Shown: positions 21,002 to 29,318 of the stretch, piece after piece | Position numbering within the stretch: the first letter of the stretch is position 1 | How the letters are laid out: each line of letters begins with the position of its first letter | Source: Allofrancisella guangzhouensis | Lineage (GTDB): Bacteria > Pseudomonadota > Gammaproteobacteria > Francisellales > Francisellaceae | Reading direction: 5' to 3' | Length of the DNA: 64,000 nucleotides | Assembly (NCBI RefSeq): GCF_000815225.1 | Contig: NZ_CP010427.1 | Span: 806,001-870,000 of the forward strand | Notes under the pieces: model-generated | Seen by the model: only the letters and a program-made list of their open reading frames with translations | Database searches by the model: none | Told to the model about the DNA's origin: nothing | Program-made: the position numbers and the translations under genes

Positions 21002-21679
21002 ATGAAGAGTTTTCAGATTAATCCCTCTATTTTATCTGCTGATTTGGCTAGGCTAGGAGATGATGTTAAAAAAGTTTTGCAAGCAGGAGCTGATAATATC
21101 CATTTTGACGTGATGGATAACCATTATGTGCCGAATCTTACTTTCGGTCCGATGATTCTAGAAGCCTTAAGAGACTATGGTATAACAGCTAAAATGGATG
21201 TGCATTTAATGGTTAAACCAGTTGATAATTTAATTGAAAGTTTTGCAAAAGCTGGTGCTAGTAGTATAGTTTTTCATCCGGAAGCTAGTGAGCACATTGA
21301 TAGAAGTTTACAGTTGATTAAATCTTTTGGAATACAAGCTGGTCTTGCTTTGAATCCTGCAACAAGTTTGGAATGTTTAAAATATGTTGAGACTCATATC
21401 GATAGAGTTTTATTAATGTCTGTAAATCCTGGATTTGGAGGACAAAAGTTTATCCCGGCTATGCTCAAAAAAGCAAAAGAAGCGTCGCAATGGATAAATA
21501 ATACTGGTAAAAACATTCTTCTAGAAATTGATGGAGGAGTTAATATTACTAATATTGCTGAGATAGCTAGTTGTGGAGTTAAGGCTTTTGTGGCGGGATC
21601 AGCTATATTTAATTCTGATAGTTATAAAGAAGCCATTGACTGTATGAGAGATGAACTTGCTAAAGCTTGGAAGAATTAA
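21002..21679 (+). CDS. rpe: ribulose-phosphate 3-epimerase
   Basis: Rpe interconverts ribulose 5-phosphate and xylulose 5-phosphate in the pentose phosphate pathway. The TIM-barrel motifs [45 protein letters not shown] and EIDGGV are all present and carry the metal and catalytic residues. I chose ATG at 21002, giving 225 residues, over the longer frame because homology starts at [11 protein letters not shown]. It is divergent from kdsD. Confidence 0.97.
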   Translation: MKSFQINPSILSADLARLGDDVKKVLQAGADNIHFDVMDNHYVPNLTFGPMILEALRDYGITAKMDVHLMVKPVDNLIESFAKAGASSIVFHPEASEHIDRSLQLIKSFGIQAGLALNPATSLECLKYVETHIDRVLLMSVNPGFGGQKFIPAMLKKAKEASQWINNTGKNILLEIDGGVNITNIAEIASCGVKAFVAGSAIFNSDSYKEAIDCMRDELAKAWKN

Positions 21680-21761
21680 TAAATTTACAAAAAAATTTTA
21701 TTTTTACAAAAGTTCAAAAGATTAGATCTAAAGTAAACGTGTAAGTAGAGGAATAAAGTTA

Positions 21762-23132
21762 GTGATAAATATAGTATTGTGTGGTGGTTCTGGTACTAGA
21801 TTATGGCCTTTGAGTAGGACATTGTTTCCTAAACAGTTCGTGCGACTTTTTAATGGTAAGTCATTATTTCAAGAAACGTTATTAAGAAATTCAGCTACCT
21901 GTGAAAAAACATTAATAGTTTCGAATGTGGAGCAATATTTTCTAGCTCTAGACCAGATAAGAGAAATAAATTTAGAGGTTTATAAATATATATTAGAGCC
22001 TATAGCTAGAAATACAGCACCAGCTATAGCTCTTGCATGTTTAGCTTTAAATGCTGACGATATAGTTTTAATAACGCCATCTGACCACCTTATAAAAAAC
22101 CAAAATGCGTATCAAAAGGCTTTATTAGAAGCAAAAGAGTTAGCAAGTCAGGGTAATATAGTAACTTTTGGCATTAAACCAATTAAGCCAGAAACAGGCT
22201 ATGGTTATATTCATGCTAATGGTACTGATGTTTTATCCTTTAAAGAAAAACCTGACTTTGATACAGCAAAAAAATATATAGAAGAAAAAAATTACTTTTG
22301 GAATGCAGGTATATTTTGTTGTAAAGCAGGTGTTTATTTAGAAGAGCTTAAGAAATATGCTGAGGAAATATATTATAAATCAGAAAAAGCTTTTAATGGT
22401 AGCTTAGGTCATGAGGTTAGGATAGATGGAAAAGCTATGTTAGATATTCCAAGTGATAGCATTGACTATGCTGTTATTGAGAACAGTAGTAAAGTTAAGA
22501 TGGTGCAATGTGAAAATATTGATTGGTCAGATCTGGGTAGTTTTGATTCTTTAGATGAACAGATTCACAAGGACGTAAATGGTAATTCTATTGTTAAAGC
22601 CGATGAAGTAAAGGAACCTGTTTTTTTAAACTCCACTAACAATTTATTAGTCACAGAATCCCGCCAAGTTTCAATGATTGATATTAATAACCTTTTAGTG
22701 ATTGACACCGCTGATGCCCTTTTAATAGCCAGAAAAGGGTCTTCACAAGGTGTAAAAAAAATATTAGAGAAGGTAAGTACTTATAATCCAGAGTTAGCAG
22801 AAAAACATACCCTTGTTTTTAGACCTTGGGGAAATTATAGAGTACTCATTAACTCAGTTAGCTATAAAGTAAAAAAAATAGTACTTAACCCAAAATCTAA
22901 ACTATCTCTGCAAAAACATCAACAAAGAAATGAACACTGGGTTGTTTTATCAGGTATTGCTACAGTCACATTAGAAGATGAAATTTTTAAGCTTCGCAAA
23001 AACGAGTCAACTTATATAACTGCAGGTCAAAAACATAGGTTAGAAAATCAGCAAAATGTTCCTCTAATTATAATAGAAATACAAGTTGGAGGATATGTTA
23101 GTGAAGATGATATAATAAGTTTTGGCATTTAA
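21762..23132 (+). CDS. manC: mannose-1-phosphate guanylyltransferase / mannose-6-phosphate isomerase
   Basis: This bifunctional type II enzyme makes GDP-mannose. The nucleotidyltransferase domain starts LCGGSGTRLWPLSRTLFPKQF (residues 5-25), and the C-terminal cupin isomerase domain contains HQQRNEHWVVLSG. The 456 residues match the family. Translation starts at GTG 21762, eight bases after GAGGA. GDP-mannose would feed surface polysaccharide synthesis, but no glycosyltransferase cluster adjoins. Confidence 0.95.
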   Translation: MINIVLCGGSGTRLWPLSRTLFPKQFVRLFNGKSLFQETLLRNSATCEKTLIVSNVEQYFLALDQIREINLEVYKYILEPIARNTAPAIALACLALNADDIVLITPSDHLIKNQNAYQKALLEAKELASQGNIVTFGIKPIKPETGYGYIHANGTDVLSFKEKPDFDTAKKYIEEKNYFWNAGIFCCKAGVYLEELKKYAEEIYYKSEKAFNGSLGHEVRIDGKAMLDIPSDSIDYAVIENSSKVKMVQCENIDWSDLGSFDSLDEQIHKDVNGNSIVKADEVKEPVFLNSTNNLLVTESRQVSMIDINNLLVIDTADALLIARKGSSQGVKKILEKVSTYNPELAEKHTLVFRPWGNYRVLINSVSYKVKKIVLNPKSKLSLQKHQQRNEHWVVLSGIATVTLEDEIFKLRKNESTYITAGQKHRLENQQNVPLIIIEIQVGGYVSEDDIISFGI

Positions 23133-23214
23133 TTATGAATTATGAAATAATTTAAAAACAAGTTTAAATTTTATTGGTTAACATAAATACCTCTTTTGGA
23201 AACTTAAAAAAATA

Positions 23215-23880
23215 ATGAAGACATATATATTTGATTTAGATAATACTCTTTACTCTTATAAAAATGGCTTATTTGATAGCCAACTTGAAAGAATGCGTGA
23301 ATATATAAAACTTAAGTTAAAGATTTCAGATAATCAAAAAGCTGAGGTCATTAGAGATGAATTGTATTATGAGTGTGGTTCAACTATGTTGGGACTCATG
23401 AGATACCATAATATCGATTACAAAGAATATTTATCTTTTATCGATGATATTGATATTGGTCATTTCAAACCTAACCTAAAGCTTAATAGTCATTTAAAGG
23501 CACTTAAAAATACTAGTAATGTTTATGTTTTTACTAATGCTTCTAATTTTCATGCATATAGAGTTATGAGGCAATTTGAACTAGATGACCTCTTTCATGG
23601 AGTTTTGACTTTAGAGGATACAGGACTAGTAGCTAAACCTAAAGAAAAATACTTTGAAGTAGGTAAAAATAAATTTGATATTGATTTTAATAAAGCTATC
23701 TTCTTTGAAGATTCCTCTCATAATCTAGTAACAGCTAAATATTTAGGTATGGAAACTGTTCTTATACATGCAGATGACAAAAAATCTGCAATTAATTTTC
23801 ACGAAAACCAAGAAATTGATTATTATGTTAAAGATGTAGAATCTTTCTTAGAGGGAAATTATATTGCTACCAGAAATTAA
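23215..23880 (+). CDS. HAD-family hydrolase, pyrimidine 5'-nucleotidase-like
   Basis: The protein opens with the HAD motif I FDLDNTLYSY (nucleophile Asp7), has motif II FTNAS and late motif FFEDS, and a helical cap between. The FDLDNTLY form and overall layout resemble SDT1/YjjG-type pyrimidine 5'-nucleotidases. Substrate is unproven. Its 3' end overlaps the oppositely oriented kinase gene by 14 bases. Confidence 0.85.
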   Translation: MKTYIFDLDNTLYSYKNGLFDSQLERMREYIKLKLKISDNQKAEVIRDELYYECGSTMLGLMRYHNIDYKEYLSFIDDIDIGHFKPNLKLNSHLKALKNTSNVYVFTNASNFHAYRVMRQFELDDLFHGVLTLEDTGLVAKPKEKYFEVGKNKFDIDFNKAIFFEDSSHNLVTAKYLGMETVLIHADDKKSAINFHENQEIDYYVKDVESFLEGNYIATRN

Positions 23881-24979
23881 TAGAGATCTTAGAGTTTAAC
23901 TCAGTATCTATCTCTGATTTTATTTTGTCTAAGTCTGCTATATGCTGTAACCCAGATTTAGCATCGGAATGTTGAATTACATGGCTGGCATTTATTAAAG
24001 CATTTTTTATAGCTTCTTCTATAGCTAGACCTTTATATATGCTAGCACAAAAAGTTGAGCTAAAAGCATCGCCAGCTCCTAGGGTATTAACCACGTTACT
24101 GACATTAAGTGACTCGCTGTGGTAAAATTTATCTTTAGTAGCTGCATAAACACCATTGGCTCCATCAGTAACAACAATTATTTTGGGGCCAAGGCTTAGA
24201 CAGATCTTAAAAAAATCTTTTAATCTAAATGTTGCGTTTAGAAAATCGCTATTTTCTTCACCAAGGTTAGGTTGCTCTAACCTATCTTTATAGTTAATAA
24301 TATCTTGATCATCAATAGATAATAGAGAAAGCATGAGTTTTTGTGCTTCTTGGTAGTTTAGTACTAGTATATCTATCCCAAACATAGAGTCTTTAATGAA
24401 ACTCTCTCCGATACTGAGTTGGCTTGATCCAGGATTGATAGCTACTTTGGTATTATTTTGTGAAGCTAGTTTTACTATTTCTGGGAGCCTAGCGGCAGAA
24501 GATTTGCTCAAAGAGGTTATGTATATAAAATCACTCTGAATTATTGCTTGAGTAGGTAAATCGTCTTTTAAGATATCTTTATTAGCTCCTCTGTAGGCAA
24601 ATATCGTCCGATCGCCACTTAAGGTTGGTATCACATAAGAGGTCGCAGTCCCATACTTGTTGGAGTAACGAATGTTTGAGATATCTATACCAAAATCTTT
24701 TAGCTCTTGAACAATTTTTTCACCAGCAATATCTTTACCAATTTTTCCAAAGAAACTAACATCAAGGTTTTGTTTTTTAAAAGAAACAGCCGCATTTGTA
24801 GCACCACCACCTGTAAAAGAATTATGTTCTTTAACTTCGATTTTAGCACCTTCTTCTAACAACATGAAAGATTGGGTATTATCTTTTTTTTGCATGTTCA
24901 TGGTAAACATTTCTTCGTACTGTATTATAGTGTCTAGAGTTGCCCCACCTATAGTTAAAACTTTTATAGTTTTGCTCAT
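23867..24979 (-). CDS. PfkB-family carbohydrate or nucleoside kinase
   Basis: The ribokinase fold is shown by the N-terminal TIGGATLDTII, the substrate loop GGGATNAAVSF (about residues 57-67) and the C-terminal ATP/anion-hole motif NTLGAGDAFSSTF with catalytic Asp. At 370 residues it is longer than ribokinase because of an insertion around residues 225-250. The phosphorylated substrate (ribose, adenosine, fructose or other) cannot be told from sequence. It converges with the HAD gene and diverges from cphB. Confidence 0.85.
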   Translation of the reverse strand: MSKTIKVLTIGGATLDTIIQYEEMFTMNMQKKDNTQSFMLLEEGAKIEVKEHNSFTGGGATNAAVSFKKQNLDVSFFGKIGKDIAGEKIVQELKDFGIDISNIRYSNKYGTATSYVIPTLSGDRTIFAYRGANKDILKDDLPTQAIIQSDFIYITSLSKSSAARLPEIVKLASQNNTKVAINPGSSQLSIGESFIKDSMFGIDILVLNYQEAQKLMLSLLSIDDQDIINYKDRLEQPNLGEENSDFLNATFRLKDFFKICLSLGPKIIVVTDGANGVYAATKDKFYHSESLNVSNVVNTLGAGDAFSSTFCASIYKGLAIEEAIKNALINASHVIQHSDAKSGLQHIADLDKIKSEIDTELNSKISINFW

Positions 24980-25184
24980 TTTTTAATTCGAAAGTTATTT
25001 TTATATTACGTTAGAAATAGCATATCATCAAATTTTGATAGCGTAAACGGTATAGGTCATTATAAAACTAAAACTCTTTATGAGAAACAGATCATTTTTT
25101 ATAGAAAAGTCTGTAATTACTTAGTATTATTTTATAAAAATGTATTATCTTTAACAAAAGTTAAAATAAATAGGAGAAATTTAG

Positions 25185-26003
25185 ATGCCTTCTAAGCCGA
25201 TTGCAAAAGATCAACGTGGATTTATTATGCCAATAGGGGGGGGAGAAGATAAGTTTGCGTGCCCTACAGTTTTAGAAAAATTCGTAGGTTTATCTGGAGG
25301 TAAAGATGCTAAAATCGCTGTAATACCTACAGCTTCTAAACTTCCTGATACAGGAGATATCTATGTTGATATTTTTACTAAAATGGGAGTAAAAGAAATC
25401 TATAATCTAAAGATAGAAACACGCTTAGAAGCTACCACCAACAAAGAACATCAAGATAAATTATCAGAGTGTACTGGTATATTTATGACTGGTGGGAATC
25501 AGTTGCTATTATCAACTACTTTAGGAGGTACTCCAATAGCTCAACTTATTCGTAGATTAAACGCAGAAGGCGTTAATGTAGCTGGTACCTCAGCTGGTGC
25601 TGCTTTTATATCTGGATTTATGATAGCAGGAGGTCAAGCTGGTCTTATGCCTAGGTGTAATATGGTAAATTTAGCACCGGGTTTAGGTCTGACAAATAAA
25701 CTTTTAGTAGATCAACACTTTTCTCAAAGAGATAGATTGGGTAGATTGTTAGCTGCACTTTCTTATAATCCTTATATGGTCGGTGTAGGTATTGATGAAG
25801 ATACGGCAGCGCTCTTAAATTCTTCTAATGTGATCGAAGTTATAGGTTCTGGCATGGTGACGATCATAGATTTTTCACATCTTAAGCATTCATCATTACA
25901 TAATGCTCGTAATAATGCGCCTATAAGCCTAGTCGACATTCGTATGCATATGTTATTAGAAGGGCAAAAGTTTGATTTAAATACTTGTCTAGTAGAGTTT
26001 TAA
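25185..26003 (+). CDS. cphB: cyanophycinase
   Basis: Cyanophycinase is an exo-acting serine peptidase that releases beta-Asp-Arg dipeptides from the storage polymer cyanophycin. Ser136 lies in AGTSAGAA, the nucleophile elbow of this peptidase S51 group, and MTGGNQ around residue 104 is the conserved Gln loop. The 272-residue length is normal. It is followed 39 bases later by an isoaspartyl peptidase, the enzyme that splits its product, so the pair forms a degradation pathway. No cyanophycin synthetase is in this window. Confidence 0.93.
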   Translation: MPSKPIAKDQRGFIMPIGGGEDKFACPTVLEKFVGLSGGKDAKIAVIPTASKLPDTGDIYVDIFTKMGVKEIYNLKIETRLEATTNKEHQDKLSECTGIFMTGGNQLLLSTTLGGTPIAQLIRRLNAEGVNVAGTSAGAAFISGFMIAGGQAGLMPRCNMVNLAPGLGLTNKLLVDQHFSQRDRLGRLLAALSYNPYMVGVGIDEDTAALLNSSNVIEVIGSGMVTIIDFSHLKHSSLHNARNNAPISLVDIRMHMLLEGQKFDLNTCLVEF

Positions 26004-26042
26004 TCTAATATTCTTTATTCCTAAATAGGAGGAGTATTCATT

Positions 26043-26894
26043 ATGCAAAAAATTATCATTCATGGCGGTTGTGGAGCAAGAGAGAATAATGCTACTACAT
26101 TTGTTGAATACCATAACCATCTTTTGCCAATAGTTAAGCAAGCTTATGAATATTTACAGCAAACTGATGATGCTAATAAAGCAGCAATCTTTGCAGCTAA
26201 GCTTTTAGAAGATGATGAGATATTTAATGCAGGCACTGGTTCAAGAGTTCAGCAAGACGGTCAAATTAGGATGTCTGCTTCTATTATAGACAGTAAGCAG
26301 CAAAAATTTGCTGGAGTTATTAATATCCAAAATGTTAAAAACCCAATAGAAGTAGCAAACAGATTAATGCAACAGCACCATAGTATTTTAGCCGCAGAAC
26401 AAGCTACTGATTTTGCTCATAATGTCATGCAATTACCTAAGTATGACCCTATGACACCCAAAAGATATAAAGAATATTTAGAGTTAAAAAAAGGGTATAC
26501 TGGTACAATAGGTGTGGTAGCTTTAGATTCCACAGGAAAGATCTGTGCTATAACATCCACTGGCGGGGCAGGGTTCGAGTATCCAGGACGAGTAGGAGAT
26601 AGTCCAACAGTTGCTGGAAATTTTGCGACCCAAGAGATGGGTATTTCTTGTACAGGTATAGGTGAGCATATTATTAATCAGGCTATAGCAGCTAAAGTTT
26701 GTACCCGCGTAAAGGACGGTATGACTTTAAAAGAAGCTGTAGATATATCTATAGCTGAAAGTAATAGTTTAGGTGATTACGTGGGATTAATAGCTATTGA
26801 TAAAAAAGGCAATATTTACTCAGGATCTACTGACGTTGCTCAGACTTTATATGCTTATGCTGAAAAAGAAGAGTTAAAAACGTTTTATCAGTAA
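26043..26894 (+). CDS. iaaA: isoaspartyl peptidase / L-asparaginase (Ntn hydrolase)
   Basis: This plant-type asparaginase homolog would cleave beta-aspartyl dipeptides to aspartate and arginine. Such enzymes self-cleave to expose an N-terminal Thr; here Thr155 in GYTGTIGVVALD is the predicted nucleophile. The N-terminal half has HGGCGA and FNAGTGSRVQQDG, typical of the family. Total length is 283 residues, slightly short of E. coli IaaA (321). It follows cphB closely with a GGAGG ribosome-binding site, indicating an operon. Confidence 0.93.
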   Translation: MQKIIIHGGCGARENNATTFVEYHNHLLPIVKQAYEYLQQTDDANKAAIFAAKLLEDDEIFNAGTGSRVQQDGQIRMSASIIDSKQQKFAGVINIQNVKNPIEVANRLMQQHHSILAAEQATDFAHNVMQLPKYDPMTPKRYKEYLELKKGYTGTIGVVALDSTGKICAITSTGGAGFEYPGRVGDSPTVAGNFATQEMGISCTGIGEHIINQAIAAKVCTRVKDGMTLKEAVDISIAESNSLGDYVGLIAIDKKGNIYSGSTDVAQTLYAYAEKEELKTFYQ

Positions 26895-26913
26895 AATATT
26901 ATAAAAAAACATG

Positions 26914-26943
26914 TTGACTTAAAAGCACTTGTGTAGTTATAAT
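26914..26943 (+). promoter_or_regulatory. promoter of the tRNA cluster
   Basis: TTGACT and TATAAT are separated by 18 bases and placed about 10 bases before tRNA-Phe. This is the best sigma-70 type promoter near the five tRNAs and probably drives all of them. Confidence 0.75.
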
Positions 26944-26953
26944 ATACGTCATT

Positions 26954-27029
<76 letters not shown>

Positions 27030-27044
27030 TTATTAAGTTATTGT

Positions 27045-27121
<77 letters not shown>

Positions 27122-27130
27122 TTGTTTGAT

Positions 27131-27207
27131 GCGTCCGTAGCTCATCTGGATAGAGCATCGGCCTTCTAAGCCGAGGGTAGCAGGTTCGAATCCTGCCGGA
27201 CGTGCCA
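27131..27207 (+). tRNA. tRNA-Arg (TCT)
   Basis: A 77-base cloverleaf with encoded CCA. The anticodon stem GGCCT/AGCC region encloses TCT, reading AGA and AGG, which are likely frequent Arg codons in this AT-rich genome. Confidence 0.95.
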
Positions 27208-27230
27208 TTACAAATATTGCAATTGTAATG

Positions 27231-27306
27231 GTGGTTGTAGCTCAGTTGGTAGAGCCCCGGATTGTGATTCCGGTTGTCGTGGGTTCAAGTCCCATCAATC
27301 ACCCCA
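27231..27306 (+). tRNA. tRNA-His (GTG)
   Basis: A 76-base cloverleaf with encoded CCA. Acceptor GTGGTTG pairs with CAATCAC (one G-T pair) and the anticodon is GTG. Confidence 0.95.
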
Positions 27307-27312
27307 GTTATT

Positions 27313-27395
27313 GCGGACGTGGCGAAATTGGTAGACGCACTGGATTTAGGTTCCAGCGGGTGACCGTGGGAGTTCGAGTCTCCCCGTCCGCACCA
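27313..27395 (+). tRNA. tRNA-Leu (TAG)
   Basis: An 83-base class II tRNA with a long variable arm and encoded CCA; the anticodon is TAG. Its 3' end is the probable integration site of the element whose remains follow directly, since an integrase fragment starts 162 bases later. Confidence 0.95.
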
Positions 27396-27410
27396 CTGAA
27401 TAATAAAATA

Positions 27411-27487
27411 TAGTCTAAACTAGTCAAAATCCCTTATAAAATAAAGATTTCAATATGATTATTAGTCAAATATAGTCTAATTTAGTC
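27411..27487. repeat. five phased TAGTC repeats next to tRNA-Leu
   Basis: TAGTC starts at 27411, 27421, 27463, 27473 and 27483, in two groups with exact 10-base steps. Within this lies a 13-base direct repeat AAATATAGTCTAA at 27406-27418 and 27468-27480. Helical phasing between a tRNA 3' end and an integrase gene is what arm-type integrase or excisionase sites look like. That role is inferred. Confidence 0.6.
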
Positions 27488-27514
27488 TATTTACATCTAA
27501 TGCAAAGTGGTATA

Positions 27515-27559
27515 CATATGGTATACAAATTAATTCTAAAAACTCTTGTATACCATATG
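27515..27559. repeat. 14-base perfect inverted repeat spanning the integrase start
   Basis: CATATGGTATACAA at 27515-27528 and its exact complement at 27546-27559 are separated by 17 bases. The right arm ends with the ATG of the integrase fragment. It could be an autoregulatory operator or an mRNA hairpin that hides the start. Confidence 0.65.
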
Positions 27560-27916
27560 AAGCTAAACAATGCAAAAATAAAGAATATAAAACCTAATGG
27601 AAAAATGCAATGGATACCGGACGGTAATAATCTGTATCTAAGAGTTGATAAGTCAGGAAATAAATCTTGGTGGTATAGATTCACACTTAACAATAAGCGT
27701 TGCTGGCATTCCATTGGCTTATTATTAACAATATCCTTGCAGGAAGTTAGACTACAAGCTCTAGAAGTGCGTAAATTAATAGACAATGGAATAGATCCAA
27801 GACAAGAAGATAAAACTAGTAAAAGTGAAAATATCACGCTTAGAGAATTAGCATTAGAATCTGGGCTTGGATATTCTATTTTTAATCCAATCAGCAAACT
27901 GCTGTTTACTCTCTAA
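27557..27916 (+). pseudogene. tyrosine integrase, N-terminal fragment
   Basis: From ATG at 27557 the frame encodes the N-terminal arm-binding domain of a phage-type tyrosine integrase (DUF4102 type): LNNAKIKNIKPNGKMQWIPDGNNLYLRVDKSGNKSWWYRF, then KLIDNGIDPRQ. After about residue 100 (LRELALESG) the family similarity ends and the last 20 residues read antisense to an antirepressor gene. The whole catalytic domain is missing, so it cannot recombine DNA. Location behind tRNA-Leu marks an old integration event. Confidence 0.8.
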
Positions 27917-27994
27917 AAAGCTATGCAACTCTCTAGCATTTACACTATTGATAGTCTCGCTACCTATTTGTTGTTTTGATATTGTTATATTCAT
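27854..27994 (-). pseudogene. phage antirepressor (AntA/AntB type), N-terminal fragment
   Basis: A 46-codon frame starts at 27994 and reads MNITISKQQIGSETINSV followed by NARELHSFLESKQQFADWIK, matching the start of AntA/AntB-type phage antirepressors. It is cut off by the junction with the integrase fragment near 27860. It is too short for standard gene calling and supports a prophage origin for the element. Confidence 0.65.
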
Positions 27995-28051
27995 AACATA
28001 ACATTTTATTGTTATAATACATTTAAGCGGTTAAGAAAAAGTAATAAGCAA

Positions 28052-28141
28052 ATGCCAACTACATCTAAAGAAGTTATTAAAAAATTGTTAGCTGATGGAT
28101 GGTTACTTAAAAAACGCTATACCTATGATGTTAAGAATTGA
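28052..28141 (+). pseudogene. hicA: HicA toxin, N-terminal fragment
   Basis: The 29 codons MPTTSKEVIKKLLADGWLLKK... match the start of HicA, the small mRNA-interfering toxin of type II HicAB systems. The frame breaks right where the catalytic GSHH segment should begin, so the toxin is dead. A deletion has fused it to the 3' part of hicB. Confidence 0.65.
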
Positions 28142-28307
28142 GCGTGAAAATAAAGGCTTATCAGCTCCAGCTGTAGCTAAAGCTTTAGGTATTCCTTATC
28201 AGAATTATTGGAGAATAGAAAGGGGTGAAAGAAAGAATCTAACTATTTCAACCTTACAAAAGATAGTATCTATTTTTGGTCGCAACTTAGATGTTAATTT
28301 TATTTAA
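28095..28307 (+). pseudogene. hicB: HicB antitoxin / XRE-like C-terminal DNA-binding fragment
   Basis: The frame overlapping the end of the HicA fragment encodes NAIPMMLRIERENKGLSAPAVAKALGIPYQNYWRIERGERKNLTISTLQKIVSIFG, a helix-turn-helix domain as found at the C-terminus of HicB antitoxins. The first few codons (MDGYLK) are hicA sequence read in another frame. The N-terminal toxin-binding half is absent. It might still be made as a small DNA-binding protein, but a deletion remnant is the simpler reading. Confidence 0.6.
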
Positions 28308-28564
28308 CTTTTCTTCAACACATCAAACCCAAGCGTTCTATGCATAAAAGTAGGTCTCCAAAACTTATCGTAAGCTTGTTTTCTATTACACTTTTCGAAG
28401 TACTGATCTACTTCTTCTATGAGTATAGTTTGTCTTAGTCGCTTGTAGTCGTATGCTACTTGCATAAGGTAGTTAAGTTCATACACGAAAGGCGAAACAT
28501 CCCAACCTTTATTGTGAATATCAGTTAGTAGCTTTTGTATGTTGGTTTTGAATTTATCATAAAA
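28304..28564 (-). pseudogene. unknown protein fragment (C-terminal)
   Basis: An open frame of about 86 codons has no good start and reads ...KFKTNIQKLLTDIHNKGWDVSPFVYELNYLMQVAYDYKRLRQTILIEEVDQYFEKCNRKQAYDKFW.... A stop at its 5' side suggests the N-terminus was lost. I cannot name the family. It is likely part of the same decayed element. Confidence 0.4.
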
Positions 28565-28734
28565 TCATGGATGCTTATTTCTGGTAATTGCTAATTACAC
28601 CTGCGAGGGAATGACTATACTAGTTTTAGATGGTTAAGTATCTATAGTAAAACTTATGGATAAATTTCTCTTTGAGACTACCTAATCTTATAAACAAGCT
28701 ACCTCTTTTATACTAACGTGATAGAGACTTAGAT

Positions 28735-29307
28735 TTATACTAACACGTAACCTACAGGGTTATCAGGACATTCATGTAAACCACATTGAAAAAATGTAGA
28801 AGCTATATTAGCAAAAATTATTATTGCAAATAATATAAAAGCTATATGAGTGAAGGCTTTAATTTTTTTATTTTTAGCCTCGGATATTTCTTGAGGAGGC
28901 TTGCGAATTTCGTATTGCTGTGGGTATGATAAAACGATAGCAATATAGATAATTGCAACCATAGAGATTACAAAAACCCAGCTGTACATATGCATACCTA
29001 GTATTTTTGAACCAAATCCAACCGGGTCGCTGACATGCAGAGCAATTTGTCTAAGTGATACAAAAGCTGTAAATACTGATGCTAGTAATGATAAAGCATA
29101 ATGACTTGGACGAACGTGATAGTGCATATTTAATAAAAAACCAAAACCTATAGCTAATAAACCAAGTCTTTGCAATAAGCATAAAGGGCAAGGGATTTCA
29201 CCCATGACAAATTGAAAGAAAAAAGCCATGAGGATGATTGTAGTTATACCCATGACTTCAATTGCATTTAAGGTTTTGATTAAATCATTTGGAATTATTC
29301 TTTTCAT
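28735..29307 (-). CDS. dsbB: DsbB-like disulfide bond formation protein
   Basis: DsbB reoxidises DsbA and passes electrons to quinones. The protein is an inner-membrane protein with several hydrophobic helices and the redox pair Cys40-Pro-Leu-Cys43 at the end of helix 1. A second pair, Cys175 and Cys180, lies after the last helix at the C-terminus rather than in the middle periplasmic loop as in E. coli. At 190 residues it is normal length. A small membrane gene sits just upstream in the same direction, so the two form an operon. Confidence 0.88.
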   Translation of the reverse strand: MKRIIPNDLIKTLNAIEVMGITTIILMAFFFQFVMGEIPCPLCLLQRLGLLAIGFGFLLNMHYHVRPSHYALSLLASVFTAFVSLRQIALHVSDPVGFGSKILGMHMYSWVFVISMVAIIYIAIVLSYPQQYEIRKPPQEISEAKNKKIKAFTHIAFILFAIIIFANIASTFFQCGLHECPDNPVGYVLV

Positions 29308-29318
29308 AGATTATTTCC

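Noticed and set aside
27228-27413. Open frame covering tRNA-His and tRNA-Leu
   Set aside because: It is created by tRNA sequence; the cloverleaf genes explain these bases.
27487-27897. Minus-strand open frame of 136 codons over the integrase fragment
   Set aside because: Its translation is a shadow of the integrase frame, which shows clear domain similarity on the plus strand.
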